Shown: positions 22,401-30,739, numbered from the stretch's first letter. The stretch: DNA of 64,000 nucleotides from Pectinophora gossypiella (GCF_024362695.1 NC_065405.1:1868672-1932671), one strand, 5' to 3'. The notes: generated by a model from the letters alone, not told the origin. Made by a program: numbers and translations.

Positions 22401-25400
22401 CGAGGGGGGTGAGGTAAACCTAGCTCGCTGGTGGGGAGCGCAGAGTTGCCGTTCTATACGTAGTATTATTCCTTATTCTATGGTAATAGGTAACTTTGGA
22501 AATACACGTGCATTCCTCCCGCCAAATCTTATCGACACCCGGACATGCAATATCATTTTATTTAAGTCCGGTTTATTACAACAAATAATTAACAGTTCAT
22601 TTTATCTTTATAAGAAAGTGACTCATAAATCGGACAAAAGCCTGCATATAAATTGACATTCATAATTTATTGACTAAATCACACTGATAAGGAAATGATA
22701 GGGCAATGAACTTACAAAATTTTGTTTCATGAAAAGCTATATACAATGACATCGTAACGAATACTGAGGGGGATGATACAGACCATGATTCTGAGTTGAT
22801 ATCAAGTGGAATTTCCTGTCGGAAAATTCATGAAAATTGTGTTTTTTTTTAATTATTTTCAGTTCCATACTTTTACGACGGAAAAATCCACTTGATATCA
22901 ACTCAGAATCATGGCCTGAATCATCCCTCAGTTTTCGGTACGATGTCACTAACACCCTGTATTTACCCGATTTTATTCCACATTCATTCATATTGACGTA
23001 CTAAAATAGATAATGTAAACAATTCTATGAAAATAAATAATCAAATAAGTATTTTCCAATGATAGCCGAATTACTTTTCGAATTCATGTTTGGATCATAA
23101 ATGTGCTCAGCGGTGAAGGAAAACATCGTGAAAAAATTCACGTTCCCAAGAAATGCATTTTCAGAGGTATGTGACCTAACCTGTATTGGGCTGGTTTTCC
23201 CTTCGCGGGTTGGAAGGTCAGACAGGCAATCGCTTCTGTGAAAACCCGAAGCTGTCAAATCTTCAGGTTAGGTAAATGGACCCTGTGAGAAACGGGATAA
23301 TGCTAGGGAGATGATTTTCGCGTGGAAACGCTAGATACAGAAGTATCTCAATGGTGATTAAAAATGTCTTACATTGCATACAAGTAAATTGCCTACATCA
23401 CACATCTCTTTCTCATCGAGTTAGAAAAAACCGCAGAAGTTTGGTTGCTACCCTCATAAGTCTTCACACCTGCAATTTGTCATTTGCGCATATAAAAGTA
23501 AGTGCGCAATGCAAACAAATTTCAAATAGCAATTTTGCTATTTTAGATGAATTGTTTCGATGTGGCCTTTTAAACCCGCTGTTCGGTACATGTATGAAGG
23601 CCATACTCTCGGCCTGGCGTTTCATTAAAAACCTTAATCATAATTTCCTATTGTTCCAGGTCATAGAACGATACCAGACAGAGAATGGTTCAGGAGGCAG
23701 AAGCAGCGGCATCCATTCAGCGAGTGCCAGCCCTACCCCTTCGGAGAGGTCCTCACCCCGCTCCCTGAACTCCAGAGCCAGGGATATATCGCCACCTGTA
23801 TGTATTTCTTTTTATTTTTCAAAAACAAAATCTTTGTGTCGGTATCTGGGACCTCCGGATCGTGAGCCCAACAGTCAACCACTGCACCACCGAGGCCGTT
23901 TATGGACTGAAATAATTTTCGTTCGTCGCAATACACACACACACACACACACACACATGTTGGACTAAATGTTGCTCATCAATATTATAAATAACGGCCT
24001 CTGTGGTTGTTGAGGTTGAGCGTTGGGCTCACGATCCGGAGGTCCCGGGTTCGAATCCCGGTAGGGAAATATCACAAAAATCACTTTGTGATCCCTAGTT
24101 TGGTTAGGACATTACAGGCTGATCACCTGATTGTCCAAAAAGTAAGATGATCCGTCCCGGTTACTACTTACTAATGTAAGTAAGTAGTCTTTACATGAGC
24201 CATGTCAGGGGCCTTTGGCGGCTCAATAGTAACCCTGACACCAGGGTTGATGAGGTTGGTAATTCACCTCACAACTCACACGATAGAAGAAGAATATTAT
24301 AAATTAATAATATAATAATAATGAGTTCAGTATAAGTCTCTTGGGGGACATCTTCTTTTGCGGTATAAATACATATTTTCTTTAACCTCAAGTCAAAAGT
24401 TAAAAAAAATCATCCTAACACTCGTAACATCTCAGTTTTGACTAAAACAACATCATGTATTTTCCAGCTTCGAGAAGAAGATGAGTTATCAGACTGGGAG
24501 GAGGGCGAGGCGACAGCTTCAGATGATGCGCTCGAGTTGCCTCGCCGCGTGCCCTTTCCAGAGTTCGGCGGTGACATAGTTCATGCTACAGGTAATGTGT
24601 TTTGCTATTTTTTCACAAATAATTACAACGGCAATTAACACGACGATGAGCGAAGACAGTCTATGCTCGTCACTTCTATTTCGCATAAGTGGTATTGTGT
24701 TTATTTATTATGTACGTTCTGTTATAACTTTATTTAATTTTCGTCTATAGAAGAAAATAACTTACTCTTATCCTCTTCTATCGTGTGGGTTGTGAGGTGC
24801 ATTACCAACCTCATCAACCCTGGTGCCAGGGTTATTATTGAGCCGCCAAAGGGCCCTGACATGGCTCATGTAACTTACTCTTATGATACCTATACCAATC
24901 GTCACTGGAAAGGCAAAATTGTTGGGCTCTAGGCGCTTATGTACTAATTTAGCTTTTCCAGTGACAATATATTAATAGGTAATGGTTATCACACTTTTCT
25001 GTATGACTTCGATAGATTTCATTACTAGTCAACTAAATACGATCGCACTAATTTTGAATCATTGTTGTGTTCTAAAAATAAACTGGAATAATGCACCTCT
25101 TTACAGACAACGATGACCGTGATTTCGACGAAGTATCCGGCAGTGATATCCAAGCAGTCGACGGATCGTGGGAAGAGAACTGGCTGTTCCAAAAAAAAAA
25201 GATAAAGACCATCCAGTCAGTGCCCGTGCCTATGCTGGTGCCCAACTCAAACACCGAATACAGAGCCCTGATCGGTGACAGAGACGCCGACGACACCACA
25301 GACCTCTCAGACAACGCTAGCGAAGGCGATGAAGAAGCTGAATACAAAAGCGACATCAAAAGAGTACTAGATTCCAAACACGTGATTGGTGGTAAACCTA

Positions 25401-28400
25401 AAATAGACGAACTACTCGACTTCGAACCGGACAGCCTAAACATGGTTGATGCAGGCGATGAGTTCGAAATATGTGATAACGAACAGGATAAAGATGTTGT
25501 TGATGCTGTTAATAATGAAATCAACGACGATACTGCCAAACCAGACAATCACGACAAACAAGATGAAGACAAAGACTCCGTTCTAGTATTAGGAATGGAC
25601 AGCGGGCCACTGACAAAAGCAGAATTTGCATTGAAAGAAGAAATACATAGAACATTGCTGAATGGTACCGCGGAAGACTTCGCAGCACAGCTCGAAGCTA
25701 AAATAAACGGTGAAGAACAGGATGAGCTTGATAAAATGCACAAAGGTAAATATGAATGTATATTACTTATACATACGCATCTTATCTTATAAAAGCAGAA
25801 TATTCAATGTTTCGAAACAATTTTGAATAAATTCAACAAGTAGATACATTAAATTGCAAATTATCGAAGAAAACCAATTTCTAAACGAACACAGGTAGCT
25901 ATCTAATCATCAATCTGTGCTACTTGATCAATGATAGCAGTGAAGTGTTTGGAATGTAGTGATAAAATACGTAATTGGTGTTAATCTTCCAGGGTCTATG
26001 GGCACGCTCAGTCGCCACGAGCGAGAGGGTGAGTACGAAGAAACTGTGACCAAACCCGTCCAAAGATACGCCGACAGCCTCAGGAGGAAACATTTTGAAG
26101 ACGAACCGCAACAGTAAGTATTACGTAACATAACTTAATATCAATTCTAGTATCTTATCCCAATTGAGGTAATCAGGGGTACATCCATCGCAAGATGAAA
26201 TAAGTACCCACACCTCACCGGGCTTTCTGTTAGACCAACGTGATAAGTGCTAAGCCGTATCGTCTATAATAATGGTCGAGCAAATTGTGTTAATGAAAAC
26301 TGCAGTTAAGATAAATTAATAACTCATTGGTGCAAATCCGGTACCGGAGTTCGAAACGTCGCTCCCCGTTCGAGAAAAACAACGCAATCAATAATAATCA
26401 CTGATAATCTTATTTAATTCTTTGCGTATTTTACTTATAACAGAATCACAAGGGGTCATATTTTGTACGACGACTTGAATGAATTATTTTACTCTGTCTC
26501 CGGTAACATCAATAATAAACAGATTCATTGTTTTTCTTACAGCATACCCACACGAGATACAGACAAAGAAGATGATTTGATACCAGGTTCTATTGCGTAT
26601 AGAGAACGTAAAAAATGGTTGAACTACGTTGAAATGCCAAACAACCCCTATTCTCCTGAAGCAATACAAAAGAGACTTTCAGCTAAAAGCACTTCCTCAC
26701 TCTTCGACATGCTGACCAAGCCAAAAGACTTAGATGATGACGACAGAAGCATCAAATCTGAAAATATTAATGGAAAGGAAAGTCTTAAAGAGCACGACTT
26801 GCTCGAAAAAGATGAACGTAATCTACAGTTAGAGAAGTTAAACACGGAAGGTATCATTATGAATGGAAACAGACCGAAAAGTCCATCTCCAAGAATTCTG
26901 AAAGATGTACTAGCGGAAGAGGTACCACAATACAAACGGTAAGTCATTTACATTTTTTAAATTGAATATCCTCTGTAAGTGTATATAACTTTTAGTGGGT
27001 GTTGATTAGACCCCGTTCCTACTCACACCTCTAACTTTTCTAATCCACAGCTATGGCCGGGACTATTATATTAGAGAAGCGAAGGTCTCTGCGGGTGGTC
27101 GCAGAAAGAGAGAGGAGCTGAGCGAGACGAGTTCACTGTCGTCAATGAACAAGTCGACCAGTTTAGACAATTTCGATACAGAGTTCGCCTCGCCTGTAAG
27201 TGCCAGCAGTTCGTTGAGCGATCTCGAGGCGTCCGCCCTTCACCAGAACATCGTCCGCGCCGTCCTCAGCCCCAGAAATGCGAGCCCCAACTTCGCTATA
27301 AACCCTATTTTTGAAAACCCAGACAGACAAAACGATAACGCTGACGAAAATCATGCGACAGACGCTAACGTCAGTCGAACTAACGCCAACGTAAGAGAAC
27401 AAAGTAGACCTGTGTGCGGAGGTGACGGTTATGTGGAAAACGAGGATATAATTAGACTTAAAATACCGAATAAACCCGAAGTAACCGAAGATCTTTTCGA
27501 AACATATACAAATGTTAGGCGAAGCAACACTTTGAAAAGCGAGGACCTGTGTCTTCGATCTAAGAGACGGCCAGGCCTCAATTACACGTTCGGCGGAAGC
27601 CTCAGGTTAAACGAGGGCTTTCGTGCTAATCTATGGTGAATAACCACCTTCAATAGCTCCAATAATACACCTCCAGTATAAAGCACTCTCCTACTGACAA
27701 TGTAAAGTTTTTTCTAACTTAAAGAATCTCTTACTATGTACAATACGAACATAGACAATTCAATTCGATGGAATCTTTTAACTAGATCTATAGGTTAATT
27801 CTTACATCACTATCACATCTACCTTTCATAAAAAAAAATAACTCTTCCGCCAATAACTAAGTCGACAATCTAAAATATCTTCGTTTTACACGCAGTAATT
27901 TTGCCTGTTGTGTGTAAAAGTTGGCATGTTCTGAATACAAGCTGACTAACAGCACTCTGCACCTTAATACAAGAAAATCTAATTCTCTAGTACTGCACTC
28001 ATAGATTTGTGTCCTTCTTAATCAAAATTTTCAGTACTTTACTACAGTAATCCTCAAAGAAGTTAGTGGTGAGTGTTGTAAGATTTTGGTGAATGAATTT
28101 TTGACTAACAGCATCTAATCGCTTGCCACTAGACTAACAATATTAATAACTATGAAGGATTCTTCATACCTTACCTAACCGATGTTCTAAAGCATGTCAT
28201 TTTATTCTTTAACTTTCAGTAACTATTTCACACTATGACTCTCATCCCCGATCGACTTGTAGTTGAATTTCAAATTTATTTTCTTAGATCACACTTGTGT
28301 TACAGTAATCGCACCGTTTTGATTCGCTGAGCGCACGCGTCAAACACTTGATTTTAATTTACAGCACATTATGATTAAAGTTGGCATGAATTTCGATAGC

Positions 28401-29865
28401 TTCTAGAAACTGTATTTTTGTAAACAATTAATCAATGATCTTAACTGATACGTAAATAACCTTCTTATCAAGAATTTTCATCTATGCATCGATTTTATAA
28501 TCAGATATTAATATTGCAGGGATTACTAATAAAGCAATTCAACACAATTGCCTCAAATCAGCATTACACGAAGTTTGCTCCGAATCAACAAATGTCAGAA
28601 TCAATAACTACACTTCCTAACAACAAGACAGAGATTATGATTGAGTACGATGATGTAAACGAACAAACACTATTCAATGCTAAACCGGCCTACGTAGAAG
28701 ACGACACAGACAGAAAATTCGAAGAAATTTTGGAATCAGCGTACAATGTCGAAACGGATAAAGATGAACCAAAATCACCGATGGCTCCCAGCATAGACAA
28801 CTCTTACGTAAGCTCTAGCAGTTTGGAAGACTCAATTAAAATCTACAATGTGCAAACCGGCGAGATAGTGAAAAGTAAACCAGATAACGTATCGCCCAGA
28901 TATGAAGAGGTTGAGGGAAATGACAACATCGATACCGCTGATAAGAATATCTTAGAAGACAGAGTCAGTGAGGAAAGCGATGTGGACGACGAATCATTCG
29001 AAATTGTTGACAGGGACAGTTTGAGAGAAGAGAAATTAGACAGGATTAGTGAAATCGACGAGATACTCCCGCAGTTGCCCAACGTGAAAGAATTGGCTAA
29101 AAAGTTTGTCAGCATGGAAAACCTCACTGAAACTACTAAGGTTGGTATCACTGAGTGTAGTTTGCTACATTATAAGGCCACGACAGAAAATAACTCACTT
29201 TACTGAGAGGAAAACACTGTTAACTATTCATATTTCTACAATTTGCTATATCAGCAGATTTATGACGAACATTACATAGATTGACATAATGATAAATGTC
29301 TGTCTTATATGTATCTCTCAAGAGACAGCGTAATCTTGATGATTTCTGATATTTCCTATTTACCAAAACCCAAATTTAAACAAAACTAAGAGAAAGATAA
29401 TAGTGAAGATTTCGAAAACTTAGCGTGCTTTAGCGTCTACGCTTAACAATTATTTTTATATTTGCTCTATTTTATCTTCTTTGTTTAAGCATGTTTATTT
29501 TAATCATTGTTTTTCTCAAATATAGCGTAGGTACCTACATTATTAACTTTTTTTTACTTCCACAGCCCCAGCAGATCATAAGGCGCTTGAGAAGTAAAGA
29601 AAATATTTTCGATCCTAAAGCGGACAAACAGAAACAATACATGCACAGTCTAACCGCGCGAAGTATATCCAGAGAATTCCGGGAAGAACTCAAACTATCC
29701 ATGGCGACACCTTTGAAGGTCCCTGGTGGCTCCAAAGAGATCCCTGAAGGTGAAGAGGTTACCAAAGAATCCAGCAGGCCTGGGAGTCCATTGCCAGAAC
29801 CAGGAACTATCAAGACAAAGTTAGCATTCTTCGAAAGTTTGAAATCAAAGTTCAGTAGTAAATAG
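7274..29865 (+). CDS. Large acidic, low-complexity protein (gene 1); possibly MyRIP-like Rab effector
   Basis: Visible exons: A 7274-7491, B 23660-23797, C 24468-24591, D 25107-25745, E 25993-26113, F 26543-26938, G 27051-27195 (or to 27639), H 28520-29140, I 29566-29865 (TAG stop). All junctions are GT-AG and the phases agree throughout, giving 899 residues. The start is left of the window unless the exon at 10381 is used. The protein is rich in D, E and S, with no membrane segment in these exons. Features include a helical stretch ending YEDLLATAILNKVIERYQ, an SPTPSERSSPRS patch, acidic DDTDLSDNASEGDEEAEY, the block ERKKWLNYVEMPNNPYSPEA in exon F, VKELAKKF late in exon H and a basic-hydrophobic end. 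I do not recognise it with confidence. The exon A/B helix and the ELxKKF motif recall MyRIP/Slac2 Rab27 effectors, but this is weak and no Rab-binding zinc finger is visible. Codon structure and conserved-looking blocks make the gene itself secure. Confidence 0.85.
7540..7875 (+). repeat. SINE family S4, tRNA-headed copy
   Basis: The head has A-box-like TGGTAGCCCAGTGG and B-box-like GCTTCGAATTCC spacing typical of a tRNA-derived Pol III promoter. It is followed by the family body: CCGGACCTGTCAAATCTTCA, ACGGGATAACGCTAGG and TGACTTAACCTGTATTG. Other body fragments lie at 4795, 23060, 47030, 59000 and 62990. Confidence 0.7.
7880..8400. repeat. LINE scrap plus MITE C2 copy
   Basis: Positions 7900-7945 resemble the reverse-strand LINE tail encoding RSTLNRRA (CACGCCAGTTTAGAGCAGAT). 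From 7947 a C2 MITE runs from TAGGCTACCTACTTGACAAC to a TTTATAATTTAACTTGAACC end near 8380. Confidence 0.65.
8401..8790. other. Intronic AT-rich sequence, nothing recognised
   Basis: Lies in the first visible intron of gene 1. No open frame or matched repeat. Confidence 0.45.
8791..9518. repeat. Long inverted repeat, about 90-bp arms
   Basis: The left arm (8791-8882) runs from GACTGTATGTAAGCATTTAT to AAAGTTATTTTGAAAATTAA. It is mirrored in the right arm (9419-9518), which ends TTTTATATGCTTATATACAG followed by TC. The arms are separated by roughly 540 bp. Inside the loop the motif AAGGAGTTTTTA occurs twice in direct orientation beside each arm. It could be a non-autonomous DNA transposon, but I cannot define a target-site duplication. 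Confidence 0.65.
9519..10059. other. Intronic AT-rich sequence, nothing recognised
   Basis: No gene, RNA or recognised repeat. Contains a GGATCTGCGACATAGATCC inverted motif near 9990. Confidence 0.4.
10060..10380 (+). promoter_or_regulatory. Putative internal promoter of gene 1
   Basis: A non-repetitive stretch upstream of the candidate first exon at 10381, with a locally higher GC content (GTTCCCGCGCGATTAC at about 10230). There is an in-frame TAA at 10363-10365 just before the ATG. No clear TATA box is seen. A possible donor, AAATG|GTGAGT at 10170, could belong to a non-coding exon. The assignment depends on the exon being real. Confidence 0.3.
10381..10443 (+). CDS. Candidate alternative first exon of gene 1 encoding a hydrophobic anchor
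   Basis: The ATG (AAAATG context, upstream in-frame stop at 10363) opens 21 codons. They begin MWLAVSFCALIF and continue through Leu/Ile/Tyr/Phe residues without any charge, ending exactly at a perfect donor TTC|GTAAGT in phase 0. The next exon of gene 1 on this strand, exon B at 23660, starts in phase 0, so splicing would keep the frame. The peptide has the profile of an N-terminal signal anchor. It lacks homology evidence and could instead start an unrelated gene or be chance. The mariner at 10498 landed 54 bp downstream of its donor. Confidence 0.45.
10498..11776 (+). mobile_element. mariner element with degraded transposase
   Basis: A 1279-bp element with terminal inverted repeats. The left end is CGAGGGTTGTTTGATAACTG and the right end is the complement CGAGGGCTGATTGATAAG, each followed by CCGAAATGAAAA. 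TA flanks both sides (10496-10497, 11777-11778). The transposase frame starts at 10685 but is broken near 10710 and 10800 and again near 11150, leaving segments 10828-11150 and 11145-11714. The catalytic residues are still readable: VDETW, HQDNAPVH and LAPCDFHLFP, with 34 residues between the second and third Asp (DD34D). The element is inactive because of the frameshifts. Confidence 0.92.
11938..12587. mobile_element. MITE family C2 copy, split by a LINE insertion
   Basis: Starts ATAGGCTACTTGACAACCTA and ends TTTATAATTTATCTTTAACC near 12572. Its interior is interrupted at 12141-12541 by the LINE fragment. Confidence 0.75.
12141..12541 (+). mobile_element. 5'-truncated LINE copy with 11-bp target duplication
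   Basis: An open frame to 12507 encodes the LINE C-terminus (DRVRNSVIRQRCGVKDDIVT, GWFGHVERM, RIAKAVYKAKVDGRAGRGRP, CQDRSKWNSIVSAYPGGK) and is followed by a TATGTATG tail. TTCTATTTCTA occurs at 12141-12151 and again at 12531-12541, flanking the insert as expected of target-primed reverse transcription. This is the best-preserved copy of this tail in the window; the one at 2283 is the minus-strand relative. Confidence 0.85.
13225..15765 (+). mobile_element. Degenerate LINE (jockey/CR1-like) inside the hAT element
   Basis: Multiple stops and frameshifts, but recognisable in order: the endonuclease end near 13310 (FFWGTSTPA-like GDFNA region, then YPFQQTDHADKEVQAFALSL), the linker DWDEMRHFFASYPWSEVCFS (13620), the reverse transcriptase pieces GPDGIPAIVQQNCALE (14170), GVPQGSVLSPTIF (14690) and YADDSTVTE with the catalytic YADD (14765). 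C-terminal HVVDIPPIRTKRFASSFLMR follows near 15535. A large deletion is apparent around 13700-13740. The 3' end is near 15765. Confidence 0.85.
14981..15084. mobile_element. Tiny palindromic MITE nested in the dead LINE
   Basis: TTAGTGATGTAACGAATATT at the left is mirrored by ATTCGTTACACCATCACTAA at the right, about 104 bp in all, with ATTCGCGAAT palindromes inside. It interrupts the LINE sequence between its RT and C-terminal parts, so it is the innermost layer of the nest. Confidence 0.75.
16120..16850. repeat. Minisatellite, about 133-bp period
   Basis: Five or six diverged units share ACCACCTGGTCATCATCA, CTGAGTATCAACCACCAA, TCATCAAGACAAATCAAACA and GCGTTATTTTAATATCGA. The last landmark recurs at 16492, 16624 and 16758 (spacings of 132 and 134 bp). 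Earlier units are partly deleted. The array lies wholly inside the hAT element. Confidence 0.8.
17306..18240. other. Intronic: MITE family E and degenerate SINE pieces
   Basis: Positions 17370-17525 are a family E foldback (GGCCACATTGAAACCATTCA to TTGCTTAGATGTGGCC). Positions 17705-17830 show degraded S1 SINE blocks (AACGTTAAGCAGTCGGCCCC). The rest is AT-rich without genes. Confidence 0.55.
18241..18904. other. Intronic: short GC-rich patch, otherwise AT-rich
   Basis: The 18250-18310 patch (AACGCGATGCGCATCGCAGT, CGCGCGCCAATGCGCAACCC) stands out from the AT-rich surroundings and contains a GATGCGCATC palindrome. A 74-codon frame from 18258 has no homology that I recognise and no splice partner. 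Nothing further is supported. Confidence 0.4.
18905..20875. mobile_element. Non-autonomous TIR transposon, about 2 kb
   Basis: Bounded by CCCAAGTAGCATT at 18905 and its exact inverse AATGCTACTTGGG at 20863-20875. The similarity continues weakly inward (TTCTATATAAG against TTCCATTTAAG). The interior has no transposase, but many short motifs recur (ACAGCC, TAAGTTCAC, GCTGTATA). I could not identify a target-site duplication, so the superfamily is undetermined. Confidence 0.65.
20876..22127. other. Intronic: MITE family E at 21700-21835, otherwise nothing
   Basis: A family E foldback arm (AATTCATCTGAAAAAGCAAT, ATTTGACATTGGCGCATATA) occupies 21700-21835. The remaining sequence shows no open frame with splice support. 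Confidence 0.5.
22128..22495. repeat. SINE S1 tail followed by repeat family K
   Basis: Positions 22128-22255 are an S1 tail (GAGCCATGTCAGGGGCCATT, CACACGATAGAAG). Positions 22265-22490 are family K, the reverse complement of 53870-54095, sharing CCCCGGACACTTCATACAAA, CCTCGTTTTACACAGACACT and GACGTCTGAC. Confidence 0.65.
22496..23659. repeat. Intronic repeats: MITE B, SINE S4, MITE E
   Basis: A two-armed family B MITE lies at 22745-22965 (GACATCGTAACGAATACTGA to GTTTTCGGTACGATGTCAC). A reverse-oriented S4 body lies at 23060-23335 (AAGGAAAACATCGTG, GACCTAACCTGTATTGGG, AACGGGATAATGCTAGGG). A family E foldback lies at 23440-23580. The intron ends at the exon B acceptor TTGTTCCAG (23651-23659). 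Confidence 0.7.
23660..23797 (+). CDS. Gene 1 exon B
   Basis: 46 codons from VIERYQTENG through a Ser-rich SASASPTPSERSSPRSLNS patch to RDISPP, with acceptor TTGTTCCAG and donor CCT|GTATGT, both in phase 0. The phase makes it a legal partner both for exon A and for the candidate first exon at 10381. The SPTP and SPRS motifs are typical proline-directed phosphorylation sites. Confidence 0.85.
23931..23957. repeat. (CA)n microsatellite
   Basis: About 13 CA units in intron B of gene 1. Confidence 0.95.
23993..24290 (+). mobile_element. SINE family S1, complete copy
   Basis: The tRNA-like head has GGGCTCACGATCCGGAGGTC and the B box GGTTCGAATCC. A conserved body follows: CACTTTGTGATCCCTAGTTT, CACCTGATTGTCC, GAGCCATGTCAGGGG, CCCTGACACCAGGGTTGATG and a CACACGATAGAAGAAGA end. 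It serves as the reference copy for the many fragments in the window. It is not a functional tRNA: it lacks a proper acceptor stem. Confidence 0.85.
24468..24591 (+). CDS. Gene 1 exon C
   Basis: Acceptor TATTTTCCAG, donor ACAG|GTAATG; enters in phase 0 and leaves in phase 1. 41 codons: LREEDELSDWEEGEATASDD, then PFPEFGGDIVHAT. Strongly acidic at the start. Confidence 0.85.
24592..25106. other. Gene 1 intron C with SINE S1 fragment
   Basis: A reverse-oriented S1 tail lies at about 24776-24872 (ATCAACCCTGGTGCCAGGGT). The rest is unique intron ending in the acceptor CACCTCTTTACAG. Confidence 0.6.
25107..25745 (+). CDS. Gene 1 exon D (longest acidic exon)
   Basis: Acceptor CACCTCTTTACAG, donor AAAG|GTAAAT, phase 1 in and phase 1 out. 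About 213 codons, roughly a third Asp or Glu: DNDDRDFDEVSGSDIQ, WEENWLFQKKKIKTIQSVPV, DDTTDLSDNASEGDEEAEYK, ELLDFEPDSLNMVDAGDEFE. It ends with a predicted helix, FALKEEIHRTLLNGTAEDFA. The antisense frame over 25072-25548 is a Ser-rich mirror of these acidic codons and is not a gene. Confidence 0.88.
25993..26113 (+). CDS. Gene 1 exon E
   Basis: Acceptor TTAATCTTCCAG, donor CAACA|GTAAGT, phase 1 to phase 2. About 40 codons: GSMGTLSRHEREGEYEETVT, then QRYADSLRRKHFEDEPQ. It is highly charged and probably helical. Confidence 0.85.
26155..26310 (-). repeat. Repeat family L in gene 1 intron E
   Basis: Shares TATCCCAATTGAGGTA, GTACCCACACCTCACCGGGC and CTGTTAGACCAACGTGATA with copies at 45143-45260 (same strand) and 46350-46520 (opposite strand). 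Confidence 0.65.
26543..26938 (+). CDS. Gene 1 exon F
   Basis: Acceptor TTTTTCTTACAG, donor AAACG|GTAAGT, phase 2 to phase 2. 132 codons. The first part, RDTDKEDDLIPGSIAYRERK and WLNYVEMPNNPYSPEAIQKR, has the look of a conserved folded or binding motif: aromatic residues, few acidic repeats. The rest is charged and helical, ending KSPSPRILKDVLAEEVPQYK. Confidence 0.87.
27051..27639 (+). CDS. Gene 1 exon G with alternative end
   Basis: Acceptor TTCTAATCCACAG. The frame starts RYGRDYYIREAKVSAGGRRK and runs through SSLSSMNKSTSLDNFDTEFA. At 27195 there is a consensus donor CCT|GTAAGT in phase 0, matching exon H (phase 0). If it is not used, the frame stays open for another 147 codons to a TGA at 27637-27639. 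That extension has protein-like composition (NPIFENPDRQ, LKIPNKPEVTEDLFETYTNV, RPGLNYTFGGSLRLNEGF). Both products look plausible: a long isoform through H and I, and a shorter isoform ending NLW. An ATTAAA at about 28374 could end the latter transcript. Confidence 0.75.
27640..28519. other. Intron G, or 3' UTR of the short isoform
   Basis: No repeats recognised and no open frame. Ends with the acceptor AATATTGCAG at 28510-28519. Confidence 0.5.
28520..29140 (+). CDS. Gene 1 exon H
   Basis: 207 codons in phase 0, acceptor AATATTGCAG, donor AAG|GTTGGT. It begins GLLIKQFNTIASNQHY and becomes acidic: EYDDVNEQTLFNAKPAYVED, RKFEEILESAYNVETDKDEP, EESDVDDESFEIVDRDSLRE. It closes with EILPQLPNVKELAKKFVSME, a likely amphipathic helix. 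Confidence 0.86.
29566..29865 (+). CDS. Gene 1 terminal exon I
   Basis: Acceptor TTTACTTCCACAG. 99 codons and a TAG stop. Unlike the upstream exons it is basic: PQQIIRRLRSKENIFDPKAD, then MHSLTARSISREFREELKLS, a Pro/Gly/Ser linker (GSPLPEPGTIK), and a C-terminal helix, KLAFFESLKSKFSSK. The amphipathic basic tail could bind a membrane or another protein; this is inference. Confidence 0.87.
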   Translation, partial: PQQIIRRLRSKENIFDPKADKQKQYMHSLTARSISREFREELKLSMATPLKVPGGSKEIPEGEEVTKESSRPGSPLPEPGTIKTKLAFFESLKSKFSSK

Positions 29866-30044
29866 TGTTGGCTATAAAGTCGGCTGTCCTGTGATGTGTT
29901 TGAAAATCTGATTGTACATCAAAGCTCATGTAATGTAGGTTTAGATTTTGACGTTGGAGATTTTGAAAATTAAGGCCATATGAGCAAGCCATGTTACTGG
30001 CAAGAAACTGTCATATCTGTCTATTCAAGTACTAATGAGAAACA

Positions 30045-30739
30045 TTCCAGGCTACGTTCCAACAAGATAGATGGCGCTGTACAGATTTAATTATCTATTT
30101 CCTCATTACTCGCTGTACATAACATACATAACATAAACAGCCTAAACACGTCCCACTGCTGGGCACAGGCCTCCCCTCAATTAACCGGAGAGGGTATGGA
30201 GCATACTCCACCACGCTGCTCCAATGGTTGGTGGAGGTGTTTTTACGGCTAATAGCCGGGACCAACGGCTTAACGTGCCCTCCGAAGCACGAAATCATCT
30301 TACTTTTTCGAACAATCAGGTGATTCAAGCCTGTAGTCCTTACCAAACAAAGGACAGTCTCACAAAGTGATTTCGACAATGTCCCAATCGGGAATCGAAC
30401 CCGGACTTCCAGATCGTGAGCCTAACGCTCTAACCACTAGACCACGGAGGCTGTTGTGTTACTCGCTGTACATAATCATTCAAAAATACAATTATAATGG
30501 CAGAAACATACATAAAAATAATTGTTATATTTTGCTACCAATATAGCTTCTCTTAAATTTGATCAGTTTAATGACGGGTGGAAAATGTAATTAAGCCTAG
30601 GTGTAATAAGGGTCATCATTTATACCCAAAAACAAAGATATGAGATGCATATATCTGTTATCCATGAAATTAGAAGGTTAAACAAAGGAAAATCTGTACA
30701 GCGCCATCTATACTGTTCTTTGACGAACGTAGCCTGGAA
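30045..30739. mobile_element. MITE family D, interrupted by a SINE
   Basis: Inverted ends TTCCAGGCTACGTTC (30045-30059) and GAACGTAGCCTGGAA (30725-30739), with the subterminal inverted pair AGATGGCGCTGTACAGATTT and GTACAGCGCCATCT. Without the SINE it would be about 340 bp. A relative sits in intron 3 of QNG1 (32816-33380). Confidence 0.8.
30123..30458 (-). mobile_element. SINE family S2 with 17-bp target duplication
   Basis: Minus-strand tRNA-headed SINE. Read on that strand it starts AGCCTCCGTGGTCTAGTGGT, has B box GGTTCGATTCC, and ends with the body GTGCCCAGCAGTGGGACGTG followed by TTTAGGCTGTTTATG. TTACTCGCTGTACATAA is repeated exactly at 30106-30122 and 30459-30475, a 17-bp target-site duplication typical of LINE-mediated retroposition. 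Related copies: 46838-46960, 55555-55805, 61902-62235 and 62820-62930. Confidence 0.9.

Noticed and set aside
23351..23968. 205-codon plus-strand frame across exon B
   Set aside because: It runs through MITE E upstream and the (CA)n repeat downstream; only 23660-23797 is flanked by splice sites and fits gene 1.
25072..25548. 158-codon minus-strand Ser/Leu-rich frame
   Set aside because: Exact antisense of the acidic exon D: GAC/GAT/GAA codons read backwards give Ser/Leu/Phe. No independent support.
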